Shown here one piece after another: positions 55,242 through 63,634 of a stretch of 64,000 bases of DNA. The translations under genes and the position numbers were made by a program. The stretch's first letter is position 1; each line of letters starts with the position of its first letter. The DNA is taken from NCBI RefSeq assembly GCF_005221305.1, contig NZ_CP039887.1, forward strand, positions 2,046,001 through 2,110,000. Reading direction: 5' to 3'. Origin of the DNA: Neisseria subflava (GTDB lineage Bacteria > Pseudomonadota > Gammaproteobacteria > Burkholderiales > Neisseriaceae). The notes beneath the pieces are model-generated. The model made no database searches, was not told the DNA's origin, and saw only the letters and a program-made list of their open reading frames with translations.

Positions 55242-56063
55242 ATGTCTTTGCAAAACATCATTGAAACGGCTTTTGAAAACCGTGCCGAAATCAATCCGAA
55301 TACCGTTACCCCGGAAGTGCGTGAAGCGGTTTTGGAAACCATCCGCCAACTCGACTCCGGCAAACTGCGCGTTGCCGAGCGTTTGGGTGTGGGCGAATGG
55401 AAAGTCAACGAATGGGCGAAAAAAGCCGTATTGCTGTCTTTCCGCATTCAGGACAATGAAATCCTTAACGACGGTGTGAACAAATACTTTGACAAAGTGC
55501 CGACTAAATTTGCCGATTGGTCTGAAGACGAATTCCGCAGCGCAGGTTTCCGCGCAGTTCCGGGTGCGGTTGCCCGCCGCGGCAGCTTTGTGGCGAAAAA
55601 TGTCGTGTTGATGCCTTCTTATGTCAATATCGGCGCATACGTTGACGAAGGTGCGATGGTCGATACTTGGGCGACTGTCGGTTCTTGCGCGCAAATCGGT
55701 AAAAATGTGCACTTGAGCGGCGGCGTCGGCATCGGTGGCGTACTCGAGCCTCTGCAAGCCAGCCCGACCATTATTGAAGACAACTGCTTTATCGGTGCGC
55801 GTTCTGAAATCGTCGAAGGCGTGATTGTCGAAGAAGGCAGTGTGATTTCTATGGGCGTGTTCATCGGTCAATCCACTAAAATCTTTGACCGTACTACCGG
55901 CGAAATCTATCAAGGCCGCGTACCGGCTGGTTCGGTTGTCGTATCCGGCAGCATGCCTTCCAAAGACGGCAGCCACAGCCTCTACTGCGCGGTTATCGTC
56001 AAACGCGTGGACGCGCAAACCCGTGCGAAAACCAGCGTGAACGAATTGTTGCGCGGTATCTAA
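55242..56063 (+). CDS. dapD: Tetrahydrodipicolinate N-succinyltransferase
   Basis: 273 residues. A helical N-terminal domain is followed by a left-handed beta-helix of hexapeptide repeats (about 125-220; YVNIGAYVDEGAMVDTWATV, then GSCAQIGKNVHLSGGVGIGG), as in all DapD. Acts after DapB in lysine and peptidoglycan synthesis. GAAGGAATCAAC precedes the ATG. The 261 bases between aat and dapD hold two DUS copies (55074, 55210) and the presumed promoter. Confidence 0.97.
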   Translation: MSLQNIIETAFENRAEINPNTVTPEVREAVLETIRQLDSGKLRVAERLGVGEWKVNEWAKKAVLLSFRIQDNEILNDGVNKYFDKVPTKFADWSEDEFRSAGFRAVPGAVARRGSFVAKNVVLMPSYVNIGAYVDEGAMVDTWATVGSCAQIGKNVHLSGGVGIGGVLEPLQASPTIIEDNCFIGARSEIVEGVIVEEGSVISMGVFIGQSTKIFDRTTGEIYQGRVPAGSVVVSGSMPSKDGSHSLYCAVIVKRVDAQTRAKTSVNELLRGI

Positions 56064-56125
56064 TCGGATAACGAACGCCGACTGAGGGTGGGTGCAAAGC
56101 CTGCTTTACGGTCGGGTTTGAACAC

Positions 56126-56155
56126 AAAACAGGCAGAATGTTCTGCCTGTTTTTT
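56126..56155 (+). terminator. Rho-independent terminator of dapD
   Basis: AAAACAGGCAGAA pairs perfectly with TTCTGCCTGTTTT around a TG loop, with a trailing T run. Confidence 0.9.
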
Positions 56156-56163
56156 TATGGCTT

Positions 56164-56197
56164 AAAGGCCGTCTGAAACAATTTCAGACGGCCTTTT
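56164..56197. terminator. AG-DUS inverted repeat
   Basis: AAAGGCCGTCTGAAA and its complement with a 3-base loop, after the glycosyltransferase pseudogene on the minus strand and just past the dapD terminator. Confidence 0.7.
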
Positions 56198-56255
56198 GTT
56201 TTTGATGATGGGTTGTTTAAAGATAATTGAAGGGAACGGAAATCCTTGCCTGAAA

Positions 56256-57050
56256 TTACGCTTTCGGCCAGTCGGCGCAATAGTATTGCCAATAGACTTC
56301 GATAAAAGGAATCTCGCTGTAATCGCACAACCACGGTTTGGCGCGTGTGGTGTAGTGGATAACGGGTGGAACAGTGTCGGGTTTGGGGAATACTTCGCCG
56401 AGGTTTCGTTTTTGGAAATATTCGACTGCGCCGGTTTGGAAGTTCCAAGACTCGTTCAATTCCAGCCAGCTGTTTCGGAAGACGGTATTTAAGAAACATT
56501 GGTCGCCATAGGGTACGGCTTCGTTGAGACAGGCGGCGGTTTTTAGTAGTTACTCCGCGATATTGTGTTCCCGCCATTGCACCAAGTCGGCCAACAGCAT
56601 GCCTGAATTGAAATAGGGTGTGGTGTGCAGGTCGATAGGGTGTTTCCACTCGATGCGCGCCAAAACGGAATCTTGTACCGCCGCAACGGGATAACCGCGC
56701 ATATCGAGGTTGAACAAATCATGCAGGGATTGGGTCACCACCATATCGCTGTCGAGATACAGGGCGCGGTCGACAGGCAGGTGCTGCATCATCAGGCGGA
56801 AAAATGCAGCATCCGAAATATGGGACAAGCGGCGATATTGGCTGAAGTCGATTTCGATTTTGACGTCATTCAGGCGGTTGCCGCTGGCTGCGAACTTTTG
56901 GTTGGTATAGTTGATCCATTCTCGCCTGAAGGTATTGTGCATGAGGTAGAAATCGACATTTGTGTTGTGGGTACAGATGGATTTCATCAGTGTATGAATC
57001 TGCTCGGCATAGCCGGTATCGGCGGCAAGGACGATGGTGATGTTGCTCAT
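56256..57050 (-). pseudogene. Family 8 glycosyltransferase with an internal stop codon
   Basis: The first 166 codons encode a GT8 transferase: ITIVLAADTGYAEQIHTLMK, then DVKIEIDFSQY, the DxD motif in ALYLDSDMVV, and YFNSGMLLADL. After REHNIAE comes TAA (56552-56550). The same frame then continues without interruption as LLKTAACLNEAVPYGDQCFL and ends with HYTTRAKPW and YYCADWPKA, giving 264 residues in total. One base change (CAA to TAA, Gln to stop) explains the break. The intact enzyme would probably add a sugar to LPS. As it stands, the product lacks its C-terminal third. Confidence 0.82.
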
Positions 57051-57088
57051 TGCTTAAATTCCCTTTATTTGCAATGTCTTAAATTTTA

Positions 57089-58891
57089 TTAGTTATCTTC
57101 TTGGTCTTGTGCGGTCGGTAAGGCGGCTTGGTCTTCGTTTTCCAATACGGCTTTTTCTACTAAATCGCGTTGCAGCTGTTTGCCGGCTTTGATGCCCAGT
57201 TTGCGCAGTTTTTCGGTGCTGCTGATGAGGTTGCCCCTGCCGGAAACCAAGCGGCCATAGGCCGTCTGAAACTGGGATTGAGCCTGAACAAGCGCTTTAT
57301 TGATGCCGTCCATGCTTTCGACAAAGCCGACAAATTTGTCATAGAGTTTGCTGCCTGCCTCGGCAATCGCCAGCGCGTTTTGGTTTTGCTGCTCGTTGCG
57401 CCAGATATTGGCAACGGTGCGCAGGGTGGCGAGCAGGGTGCTGGGGCCGGTCAGCATGATGCGTTTGTCGAAACACTCTTGGAAGAGGTTTGGATCGTGT
57501 TGCAGGGCGAGGAGGTAGGCCGGTTCGACAGGGACGAACATAAAGACGAAGTCCAACGTTTTGACGCCCTCAAGGTCGGTGTAATCTTTCGTGGCCAAGC
57601 TTTTAATGTGGGCGCGGATGCTGGCGACGTGGTTGGCAAGCTCGCGTTCTGCTTCTGCGCCGGTGCTTTGCGTATAGCGGACGTAGGCGGTCAGCGATAC
57701 TTTGGAGTCGATGACGATTTGTTTGTTGTCGGGCAGATTGATGAGGACGTCGGGCTGGAGGCGGCGTTGGGTGCCGTCTGCTTCGTGGCGGACGCTGGAA
57801 GCTTGGACGATGTATTCGCGACCTTTTTGCAAGCCGGAATTTTCCAATACGCTTTCCAAAATCATCTCGCCCCAGTTGCCTTGGGTTTTGTTTTGCGTGC
57901 CGGTCAGTGCGGTGGTCAGTGCTTTGGCATCGTGGTGGAGCTGGGTGTTGAGCGTTTGCAGGCGTTTGAGCTCGTTTTCGATGGTCAGGCGTTCTTTGGC
58001 TTCTTTTTCATAAGTCTGCTGAACCAGCTCGCTGAAGCCGTGTATGCGTTCGTTGAGCGGATTGAGCAGTTGCTGGAGATGGTCGTGGTTTTGCTCGGTA
58101 AAGCGGCGGCTTTTCTCTTCCAGAATAGTGTTGGCGAGGTTTTGGAACTGGTCGCTCAGGTTTTTACGCGCATCTGCCAGCAGGGCCAGCTTTTCTTCGG
58201 CAGCCTGACGGTCTTTTTCCGATTGGGTGTTGAGGCGCTCGTTTTGGACTTGAAGCGCGTGGTTTTGCTCCAAAAGGGCGGCGTATTCTTGTTTCAGACG
58301 GCCTTTTTCGGCTTCCTGTTGCTGTAAAAGGCTGTTTTTGTCGTCGATATTGGCTTTTTCTTGCGTCAGTTGTGTGGAGAGGCGTTCGTTTTGGACTTGC
58401 AGCGCATGGTTTTGCTCCAACAGCGTGTCGTAGTCTTGTTTCAGACGGCCTTTTTCGGTTTCCTGCTGTTGCAAAAGCGTATTTTTATCCGCACTCAATG
58501 CCTGTTCTTGAACCAGTTGCGTGTTTAGGCGTTCGTTGTTGATTTGCAGGTTTTGTGCGCTTTGCTGCCATTTTGCACATTCGTGTTTTAAAGTTTCGGC
58601 TTCGGCCTCGCAATCTTGCAGATAGGCAATCTGTTTTTCGGCTGCGGCAAAGCGGTTGCCTGTCTCCTGCAATTCGTCTTGCAATTCTTGCACGGTATGG
58701 CGGCTTTGCGCCAAGTCCGCCGCAGTTTGAGCCTGCACCTGTTCAGCAAACTCATGCAGGCGGCGGCTTTCGGCCAATTCTTGCAAAACAATAAAGTGTC
58801 GGCTTTGGGCTTGGTAGCGTGTTATCAGCCAAGCAAACAGCGCGCCGATAAAAAATGCGGCCGCGCCGGTCAGGATTAGGGTGTTGTTCAT
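57089..58891 (-). CDS. rmuC: DNA recombination protein RmuC
   Basis: 600 residues from the ATG at 58891 (an in-frame codon exists at 58906). An N-terminal membrane helix (about 5-27) is followed by a very long coiled coil (about 40-240) and the RmuC nuclease-like domain (about 290-560; WGEMILESVLENSGLQKGRE, DSKVSLTAYVRY and FMFVPVEPAYLLAL). RmuC limits inversions at short repeats in E. coli. The coiled coil contains a 49-residue tandem repeat, each unit carrying a DUS. A further DUS lies at about 57260. Confidence 0.9.
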   Translation of the reverse strand: MNNTLILTGAAAFFIGALFAWLITRYQAQSRHFIVLQELAESRRLHEFAEQVQAQTAADLAQSRHTVQELQDELQETGNRFAAAEKQIAYLQDCEAEAETLKHECAKWQQSAQNLQINNERLNTQLVQEQALSADKNTLLQQQETEKGRLKQDYDTLLEQNHALQVQNERLSTQLTQEKANIDDKNSLLQQQEAEKGRLKQEYAALLEQNHALQVQNERLNTQSEKDRQAAEEKLALLADARKNLSDQFQNLANTILEEKSRRFTEQNHDHLQQLLNPLNERIHGFSELVQQTYEKEAKERLTIENELKRLQTLNTQLHHDAKALTTALTGTQNKTQGNWGEMILESVLENSGLQKGREYIVQASSVRHEADGTQRRLQPDVLINLPDNKQIVIDSKVSLTAYVRYTQSTGAEAERELANHVASIRAHIKSLATKDYTDLEGVKTLDFVFMFVPVEPAYLLALQHDPNLFQECFDKRIMLTGPSTLLATLRTVANIWRNEQQNQNALAIAEAGSKLYDKFVGFVESMDGINKALVQAQSQFQTAYGRLVSGRGNLISSTEKLRKLGIKAGKQLQRDLVEKAVLENEDQAALPTAQDQEDN

Positions 58892-59119
58892 GCTGGAAAT
58901 AGTCAATACGCAGAATGTTTCACTATATCATATATTTGCGGCGCATTTTATGGTCGGATATGCGCTAGAAACGCGTATTTTCTTTAAAAGAAGCTATTAA
59001 AGGTATTGATTTTGACTAAGTGAAGAGTTGGACTGTGAAAAAGATAAATTTGTAATATTTTGAATTTAAAATAATATTTAATTTAGAGTGCGGTTTTGCA
59101 ACAAAAAAGGAGGGATTTT
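58892..59119. other. AT-rich region upstream of rmuC and the small-ORF cluster
   Basis: 228 AT-rich bases with no supported ORF and no DUS. Promoters for rmuC (leftward) and the first small ORF (rightward) should lie here. Confidence 0.5.
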
Positions 59120-59218
59120 ATGGACGCAGCAAGATACGTTTGTAGTGTGTATGTAATTAAGACATCGGTGTCATTGAGAAAGACATCGGTGTCATTTTCA
59201 AAACAAAATATAAATTAA
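59120..59218 (+). CDS. Possible 32-residue peptide with strong ribosome-binding site
   Basis: AAGGAGG at 59107-59113 lies 6 bases before the ATG. The peptide begins MDAARYVCSVYVI and then repeats KTSVS twice, ending in Ile-Asn. The repeat arises from a 21-base duplication in the DNA. It has no signal peptide and one cysteine. The strong initiation signal argues for translation, but the region may instead be a regulatory DNA repeat read in frame. No family is recognised. Confidence 0.35.
   Translation: MDAARYVCSVYVIKTSVSLRKTSVSFSKQNIN
59161..59193. repeat. Two palindromic sites spaced 21 bases apart
   Basis: GACATCGGTGTC occurs at 59161-59172 and 59182-59193. Each copy is a near-palindrome (GACA...TGTC), and the 21-base period is two helical turns, as for paired repressor sites. 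Flanking bases AA and ATT are also repeated. Confidence 0.6.
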
Positions 59219-59384
59219 CTAAAATCTTCATTATGTATATTTTTAGTATTTTATCTTTACGGAAAAGTTGAATTAATTAACGATTAACACGGTATGATTC
59301 GTCCTGTCGGCAGCGCAGATGCCGGCGAAAAAATGTGTATGTTGTTAAATAACATTTTGTATCTATGAAAAAGGACTACTTAAA

Positions 59385-59492
59385 ATGGCACATTTAATAA
59401 CGCTTGCCGCCGCTTATTTAATCGGCATGTCGGGGATACCGGCCTCCGCCCTCGGCGTCGCCTACAATATTGAAACGGTAGTACACAAATAA
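59385..59492 (+). CDS. Small secreted-peptide-like ORF, copy 1 (35 residues)
   Basis: AAGGA lies 9 bases before the ATG. The product begins MAHLITLAAAYLIGMSGIPA; after the signal-peptidase-like ASA (residues 20-22) the remaining 13 residues are LGVAYNIETVVHK. It is a paralogue of the ORF at 59580-59687: same length, same LITLAAA-LIGMSG core and a shared 15-base block TTTAATCGGCATGTC. Function is unknown. Paired conservation of the peptide layout supports coding. Confidence 0.55.
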   Translation: MAHLITLAAAYLIGMSGIPASALGVAYNIETVVHK

Positions 59493-59579
59493 TTCAATCA
59501 TAAACGAATTAATTACAATACTTCAGGAAACGCAACTTAGGCCGTTTTTCGGCCGACAGACAAGAAAGTGAGACAAACA

Positions 59580-59687
59580 ATGAAAACTTTAATCAAACTG
59601 GCAGCAGCCTCTTTAATCGGCATGTCCGGTTTGACAGTTGGCGCAACCAAAATCGCAAAAAATATGGCAGAAGCTGCCAATAAATAA
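59580..59687 (+). CDS. Small secreted-peptide-like ORF, copy 2 (35 residues)
   Basis: The product begins MKTLIKLAAASLIGMSGLTV, a better signal peptide than copy 1, with two Lys before the hydrophobic core; cleavage after VGA (20-22) would release TKIAKNMAEAANK, a 13-residue basic, helix-prone peptide. GAAAGTGAG precedes the ATG. A GGCCG/CGGCC hairpin (59540-59554) lies between the two copies. A DUS hairpin terminates the unit at 59722. No known family is recognised. Confidence 0.6.
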   Translation: MKTLIKLAAASLIGMSGLTVGATKIAKNMAEAANK

Positions 59688-59721
59688 ATGCAAGTGAAAT
59701 TAAGCTTGTTTTGGTGATAAA

Positions 59722-59751
59722 AAAGGCCGTCTGAACATTCAGACGGCCTTT
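59722..59751. terminator. AG-DUS inverted repeat between convergent units
   Basis: AAAGGCCGTCTGAA and TTCAGACGGCCTTT with a two-base loop, serving the small-ORF unit and the convergent mnmE. Confidence 0.75.
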
Positions 59752-59771
59752 GTATTTGATGGCAAACCGTT

Positions 59772-61136
59772 TTATTTGCCGATACAGAAGCGCGAGAAAA
59801 TCACGCCCAGCAAATCGTCGGCGGTAAATTCGCCGGTGATTTCGCTGCACGCGTTTTGGGCGAGGCGCAGGTGTTCGGCGAAAAGCTCGATTTGGTTGTT
59901 GTCGCAGAGGGCGGCGTTTTCCAGCTCGGCTTCGGCTTCGTGCAGGGCGTTGAGGTGGCGGCTGCGGGCGAGGAACAGGCTTTCGCTTTCTCCTTGCCAG
60001 CCGACTTCCTGCAATAGGGCGTGTTTGAGCAAATCGAGGCCCGCGCCAGTTTTGGCAGACAGGCTGATAACGCTTTCCGCGCCGGTTTGCGTGAGGCCGT
60101 CTGAACGGACGGCGACGGGTTCGCCGGTCAGGTCGGCTTTGTTGTGGATTTCGATTTTTTTCAGGCCTTCGGGCAGGCTGTTCAAAATGGCTTGGGTTTT
60201 GGCGTTCACGCCTTCGCGTGGGTCAATCAGAATCAGGGCGACATCGGCTTCGGAGACGGCTTTGCGGCTACGCTCGATGCCGATTTGTTCGACCACGTCG
60301 TCGGTTTCGCGCAGGCCGGCGGTGTCGATGATGTGGACGGGCACGCCGTCGAGGGTGATTTGTTCGCGCACGGTGTCGCGGGTGGTGCCGGCGATGTCGG
60401 TTACGATGGCGATGTCGTCGCCTGCTAAAGCGTTGAGCAGGCTGGATTTGCCGACGTTGGGCGCGCCGACGAGGACGACGTCCATGCCTTCGCGCAAAAT
60501 TGCGCCTTGTTCCGCGCTGGCGAGTACGGTTTTCAGACGGCCTTGCAGAGCTTGGAGCTTGCCGCGCGCATCGGCAGCTTCGAGAAAGTCGATGTCTTCT
60601 TCGGGGAAGTCTAACGTGGCTTCGACCAGCATCCGCAAAGTAATAAGGTCGTCCACCAGCTCGTGTATGTGTTGGGAAAACGCGCCTTTGAGCGAACGCA
60701 ACGCCATGCGCGCGGCGGACTTGCTGGAGGCGTCGATGAGGTCGGCGACGCTTTCGGCTTGGGCAAGGTCGAGTTTGTTGTTGAGGAAGGCGCGTTTGGT
60801 AAATTCGCCCGGTTCCGCCATGCGCGCACCCAGTTCGAGGCAGCGCGAGAGCAGCATGTCCATCACGACGGGGCCGCCGTGTCCCTGCAATTCAATCACG
60901 TCTTCGCCGGTGAAGCTGGCGGGGGCGGCGAAGTAGAGCAGGATGCCGTTGTCTATCGGCTGCCCGTCGCCGCCGAGAAAGTCGGTGTAAAGCGCGGTAC
61001 GCGGTTTGGGCGTTTTGCCACCGCTGAGGGTTTGCGCCAAAGGCAGCAGGTTTTTGCCGGAAAGACGGATAACGCCGACGCCGCCGCGTCCGGGTGCGGT
61101 GGCGATGGCGGCGATGGTGGGTTGGGTTGCGGACAT
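59772..61136 (-). CDS. mnmE: tRNA modification GTPase MnmE
   Basis: With MnmG it places carboxymethylaminomethyl on wobble uridines. 454 residues. The N-terminal tetrahydrofolate-binding domain has GRGGVGVIRLSG and ELQGHGGPVVMD. The G domain (about 220-375) has G1 GAPNVGKSSL, G2 TDIAGTTRD, G3 DTAGL and G4 NKAD. The C-terminus ends with the catalytic cysteine motif FCIGK. Confidence 0.96.
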   Translation of the reverse strand: MSATQPTIAAIATAPGRGGVGVIRLSGKNLLPLAQTLSGGKTPKPRTALYTDFLGGDGQPIDNGILLYFAAPASFTGEDVIELQGHGGPVVMDMLLSRCLELGARMAEPGEFTKRAFLNNKLDLAQAESVADLIDASSKSAARMALRSLKGAFSQHIHELVDDLITLRMLVEATLDFPEEDIDFLEAADARGKLQALQGRLKTVLASAEQGAILREGMDVVLVGAPNVGKSSLLNALAGDDIAIVTDIAGTTRDTVREQITLDGVPVHIIDTAGLRETDDVVEQIGIERSRKAVSEADVALILIDPREGVNAKTQAILNSLPEGLKKIEIHNKADLTGEPVAVRSDGLTQTGAESVISLSAKTGAGLDLLKHALLQEVGWQGESESLFLARSRHLNALHEAEAELENAALCDNNQIELFAEHLRLAQNACSEITGEFTADDLLGVIFSRFCIGK

Positions 61137-61178
61137 GAGAACTCGCGTATAGGTAAATTTAATGTGCGTATTATAGCA

Positions 61179-61215
61179 AAAGGCCGTCTGAAACTTTGGG
61201 TTTCAGACGGCCTTT
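61179..61215. terminator. AG-DUS inverted repeat
   Basis: AAAGGCCGTCTGAAA and TTTCAGACGGCCTTT with a 7-base loop, after the reductase gene and upstream of mnmE. Confidence 0.7.
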
Positions 61216-61227
61216 AAATTAAGACGA

Positions 61228-61884
61228 TTAAACAGCGGCGACGGTAAAGCGTTCAAACAAATGCGCTTTGTTTTCCACATCGTCGGCGATGGCGACTGCC
61301 AAATCGGCCACGCTGATGCCTGCCGGAATTTCACCGTCCATCAGCAAATCGTCTTTGCCCAAGCGGTATTTGCCGGTTTTGTCTTCGCTGAAACCGCCGG
61401 TAACACCCAGTCGTGCAGGAGGGGAAACGAAAGACCAGTTCACGTCACGGCGCGGCAGGAGTTCTGCCAAAAGATGGCGTGCGACATTGGCGCCGTCGAA
61501 AATTTCTTTCGGGAAGTCAGGCGTATCGATAAGTTGCAAACCGGGTGCCACATACAGGCTGCCTGCGCCGCCGACGATTAAGAGATATGGCACTTGCGCT
61601 GCTTTTGCCGCTTCGACAATATTGTTTGCGCCGCGTGTGAAATCCGCGCCGATGTTGGGATTGTTCCAACCCGGGTTGAAGGCGCTGACCACGGCATCAA
61701 AACCGGCCAGTTTGTCGGCAAAATCTGCTGCGTTGACATCTGCGGAGACAGCGACAACATTTTGCGCTTGGAAAACTTTGTCTGTGTTGCGGGCGAAAGC
61801 GGTTACTTCATGACCGCGGCCTGCCAATTCTTGAACGACTGCGTTGCCGACATAACCTGTTACGCCGATGACTGCGATTTTCAT
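61228..61884 (-). CDS. NAD(P)-binding Rossmann reductase (YwnB-like)
   Basis: 218 residues from the ATG at 61884, preceded by AAGGAG. The fold starts with IAVIGVTGYVGNAVVQELAG (a G-x-T-G-x-x-G nucleotide loop) and continues with FDAVVSAFNPGW and YLLIVGGAGSLY. It belongs to the atypical short-chain reductase group often described as NADH-flavin reductase-like. The divergent LysR regulator 120 bases away is its likely regulator. An AG-mucDUS lies between them at 61931-61942. Confidence 0.82.
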   Translation of the reverse strand: MKIAVIGVTGYVGNAVVQELAGRGHEVTAFARNTDKVFQAQNVVAVSADVNAADFADKLAGFDAVVSAFNPGWNNPNIGADFTRGANNIVEAAKAAQVPYLLIVGGAGSLYVAPGLQLIDTPDFPKEIFDGANVARHLLAELLPRRDVNWSFVSPPARLGVTGGFSEDKTGKYRLGKDDLLMDGEIPAGISVADLAVAIADDVENKAHLFERFTVAAV

Positions 61885-62004
61885 GTTTAACTCCTTGTTG
61901 AGGTGTGATTGATTAGATGAACGCATTGTAAGGTCGTCTGAAACGCTTGATAATCCCTAATTTACTGTTATGATTGTGAAGTTAAACTAAACAATCGAAA
62001 CAGA

Positions 62005-62895
62005 ATGCAAGACATCAAACCCCTGCTTGTTTTTGCTACCGTCCTCGAACACGGCAGCATGAACGCCGCTGCGGCCGCGCTGGGCATGACTCCGTCGGCG
62101 GTCAGCCAGCACATCAACCGCCTTGAGACCCTGCACGGCATCAAGCTGTTAAACCGCAGCACGCGCAGCCTTGCGCCTACCGATGCCGGCCGCGCCTTGG
62201 GCGAATACTGCCGTCGTCTCGCCGCCATGCTTGCCGATACGCGTACCGTTATCGACAACCTCAAAACCGAACCCGTCGGCGAATTGCGGATTTCCCTGAC
62301 TTCCACGGTCATTGAATCTCGCGCTTTTCAGACGGCGTTTGCAAGATTGCAAACCGAGTTCCCAAAAATCCGCCCCGTCCTCAATTTCAGCGATACCTTG
62401 GACGACCTGCAACACAATCAGACCGACATCGCCATACGTGGCGGCGACCGCGCCTTAGACGATCCCAACCTTGTTGCGCGGCATCTCGTTACCTGGCCGT
62501 ACACCATTTGCGCCGCGCCCGATTATCTCGACCGCCATCCGCCCATTACCCATCCATCGCAGCTTCATGCCCACCGCTGGCTGCACTTCCTGCCTGTCCG
62601 TACGACCTTGCAACACGGCGGCGAAAGCTATTTCCTCGACGTCGCCGACAGCATTGCCTGCACGCATCTTGCTGCCGTCCGCGGCCTGACCGAAAGCGGT
62701 TTTGGTTTGTCTTTGCAAGTGGGCGGCGAAGTGGGGGAGAAAATCGCACAAGGCCGTCTGAAAGTGGTTTTGCCTGAATGGACATTGCCGCCGGTCAGCC
62801 TTTATTTGGTGACGCCTTACCGCGTCCAGTCTGCCAAAACCGAGGCTGCAGTGCGCATTTTTACCGAGAGTTTTGCCAAGGAAGGGGATTTATGA
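62005..62895 (+). CDS. LysR family transcriptional regulator
   Basis: 296 residues. The N-terminal winged helix (residues 1-60) reads FATVLEHGSMNAAAAALGMT, then PSAVSQHINRLE, with LLNRSTRSLAPTDAGRAL. The rest is the substrate-binding effector domain (ELRISLTSTVIESRAF, IRGGDRALDDPNLVARHL). It resembles the AaeR/DmlR-type group. Its inducer is unknown; the divergent reductase gene is the expected target. Its stop overlaps the GIY-YIG start as ATGA. Confidence 0.88.
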   Translation: MQDIKPLLVFATVLEHGSMNAAAAALGMTPSAVSQHINRLETLHGIKLLNRSTRSLAPTDAGRALGEYCRRLAAMLADTRTVIDNLKTEPVGELRISLTSTVIESRAFQTAFARLQTEFPKIRPVLNFSDTLDDLQHNQTDIAIRGGDRALDDPNLVARHLVTWPYTICAAPDYLDRHPPITHPSQLHAHRWLHFLPVRTTLQHGGESYFLDVADSIACTHLAAVRGLTESGFGLSLQVGGEVGEKIAQGRLKVVLPEWTLPPVSLYLVTPYRVQSAKTEAAVRIFTESFAKEGDL

Positions 62896-63164
62896 ACGCG
62901 GAAAATTGGAGCGTTTACCTGATTTTGTGCGAAAACGGCGCGTTTTATTGCGGCATCAGCAACCGTCCGCAAGAGCGATTTGCGGTGCATTTGTCAGGAA
63001 AAGGCGCGAAATACACGCGTTTGAACAAGCCTGTCGAGATGCGCATCGTTTCAGACGGCCTGAGCAAAAGTGAAGCGCTGAGACGGGAAATCGGCATTAA
63101 GAAATTGACGGCAGAGCAGAAGCGGGGATTGTGGACTGAAGCTGAAACATTGGCAAAAGACTAA
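62892..63164 (+). CDS. GIY-YIG nuclease family protein (UPF0213 type)
   Basis: 90 residues from the ATG at 62892. The motif appears as VYLILCENGAFYCGISN (GIY-YIG reading VYL and YCG), followed by RPQERFAVHLSGKGAKYTR and the later SKSEALRREIGIKKL. Stand-alone proteins of this size are widespread and uncharacterised. It is translationally coupled to the LysR gene. A DUS encodes part of VSDGL at about 63050. Confidence 0.85.
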   Translation: MNAENWSVYLILCENGAFYCGISNRPQERFAVHLSGKGAKYTRLNKPVEMRIVSDGLSKSEALRREIGIKKLTAEQKRGLWTEAETLAKD

Positions 63165-63273
63165 TGGCGGCAATGGATTAAATTGTAGTCGGGATATGGA
63201 TAACTACATAAATAGGTAAGCCTGCTGGTGTCTTTTGGCATGGCCAAGCAGCAAATGTTTATTAACATGATTC

Positions 63274-63317
63274 AAAAAGGCCGTCTGAAATCTGATTGGG
63301 GTTCAGACGGCCTTTTT
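63274..63317. terminator. AG-DUS inverted repeat
   Basis: AAAAAGGCCGTCTGAA and TTCAGACGGCCTTTTT with a 12-base loop. It sits in the 470-base gap 63165-63634, whose remainder is AT-rich upstream DNA of the cytochrome gene with no supported ORF. Confidence 0.75.
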
Positions 63318-63634
63318 AGGATAAGAAGCGTTTTAATGCTTATGGTATTATCTGGAAAGTTTGTAAAAAGTTGAATTTAAAAAGAAACATTAAGATTTAA
63401 GAGTATAACTGATTGAACAATAAAATGAAAATTATCACGCCAAATGACAAATGGGCGTAGATTTCTATCTGAGTAGAGGTGTGGTGTCAATATGTTTTCC
63501 CTGTTTTTGTGACAAAATCTGATTTATGCCAATATTTATTATAGTCTAAGTCGAATGGATTAGTTTCTATGCTAGAATTTTTAAGCTGTTTATATAAAAC
63601 AGTGATTTAAACTAAAACTAAGGAAAGACAGAAC

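Noticed and set aside
54912..56018. 368-residue minus-strand ORF
   Set aside because: Antisense of dapD, which is clearly the real gene.
56155..56649. 164-residue minus-strand ORF
   Set aside because: Shifted frame of the glycosyltransferase pseudogene; the conserved GT8 residues continue in the other frame, so the break is a stop codon and not a frameshift.
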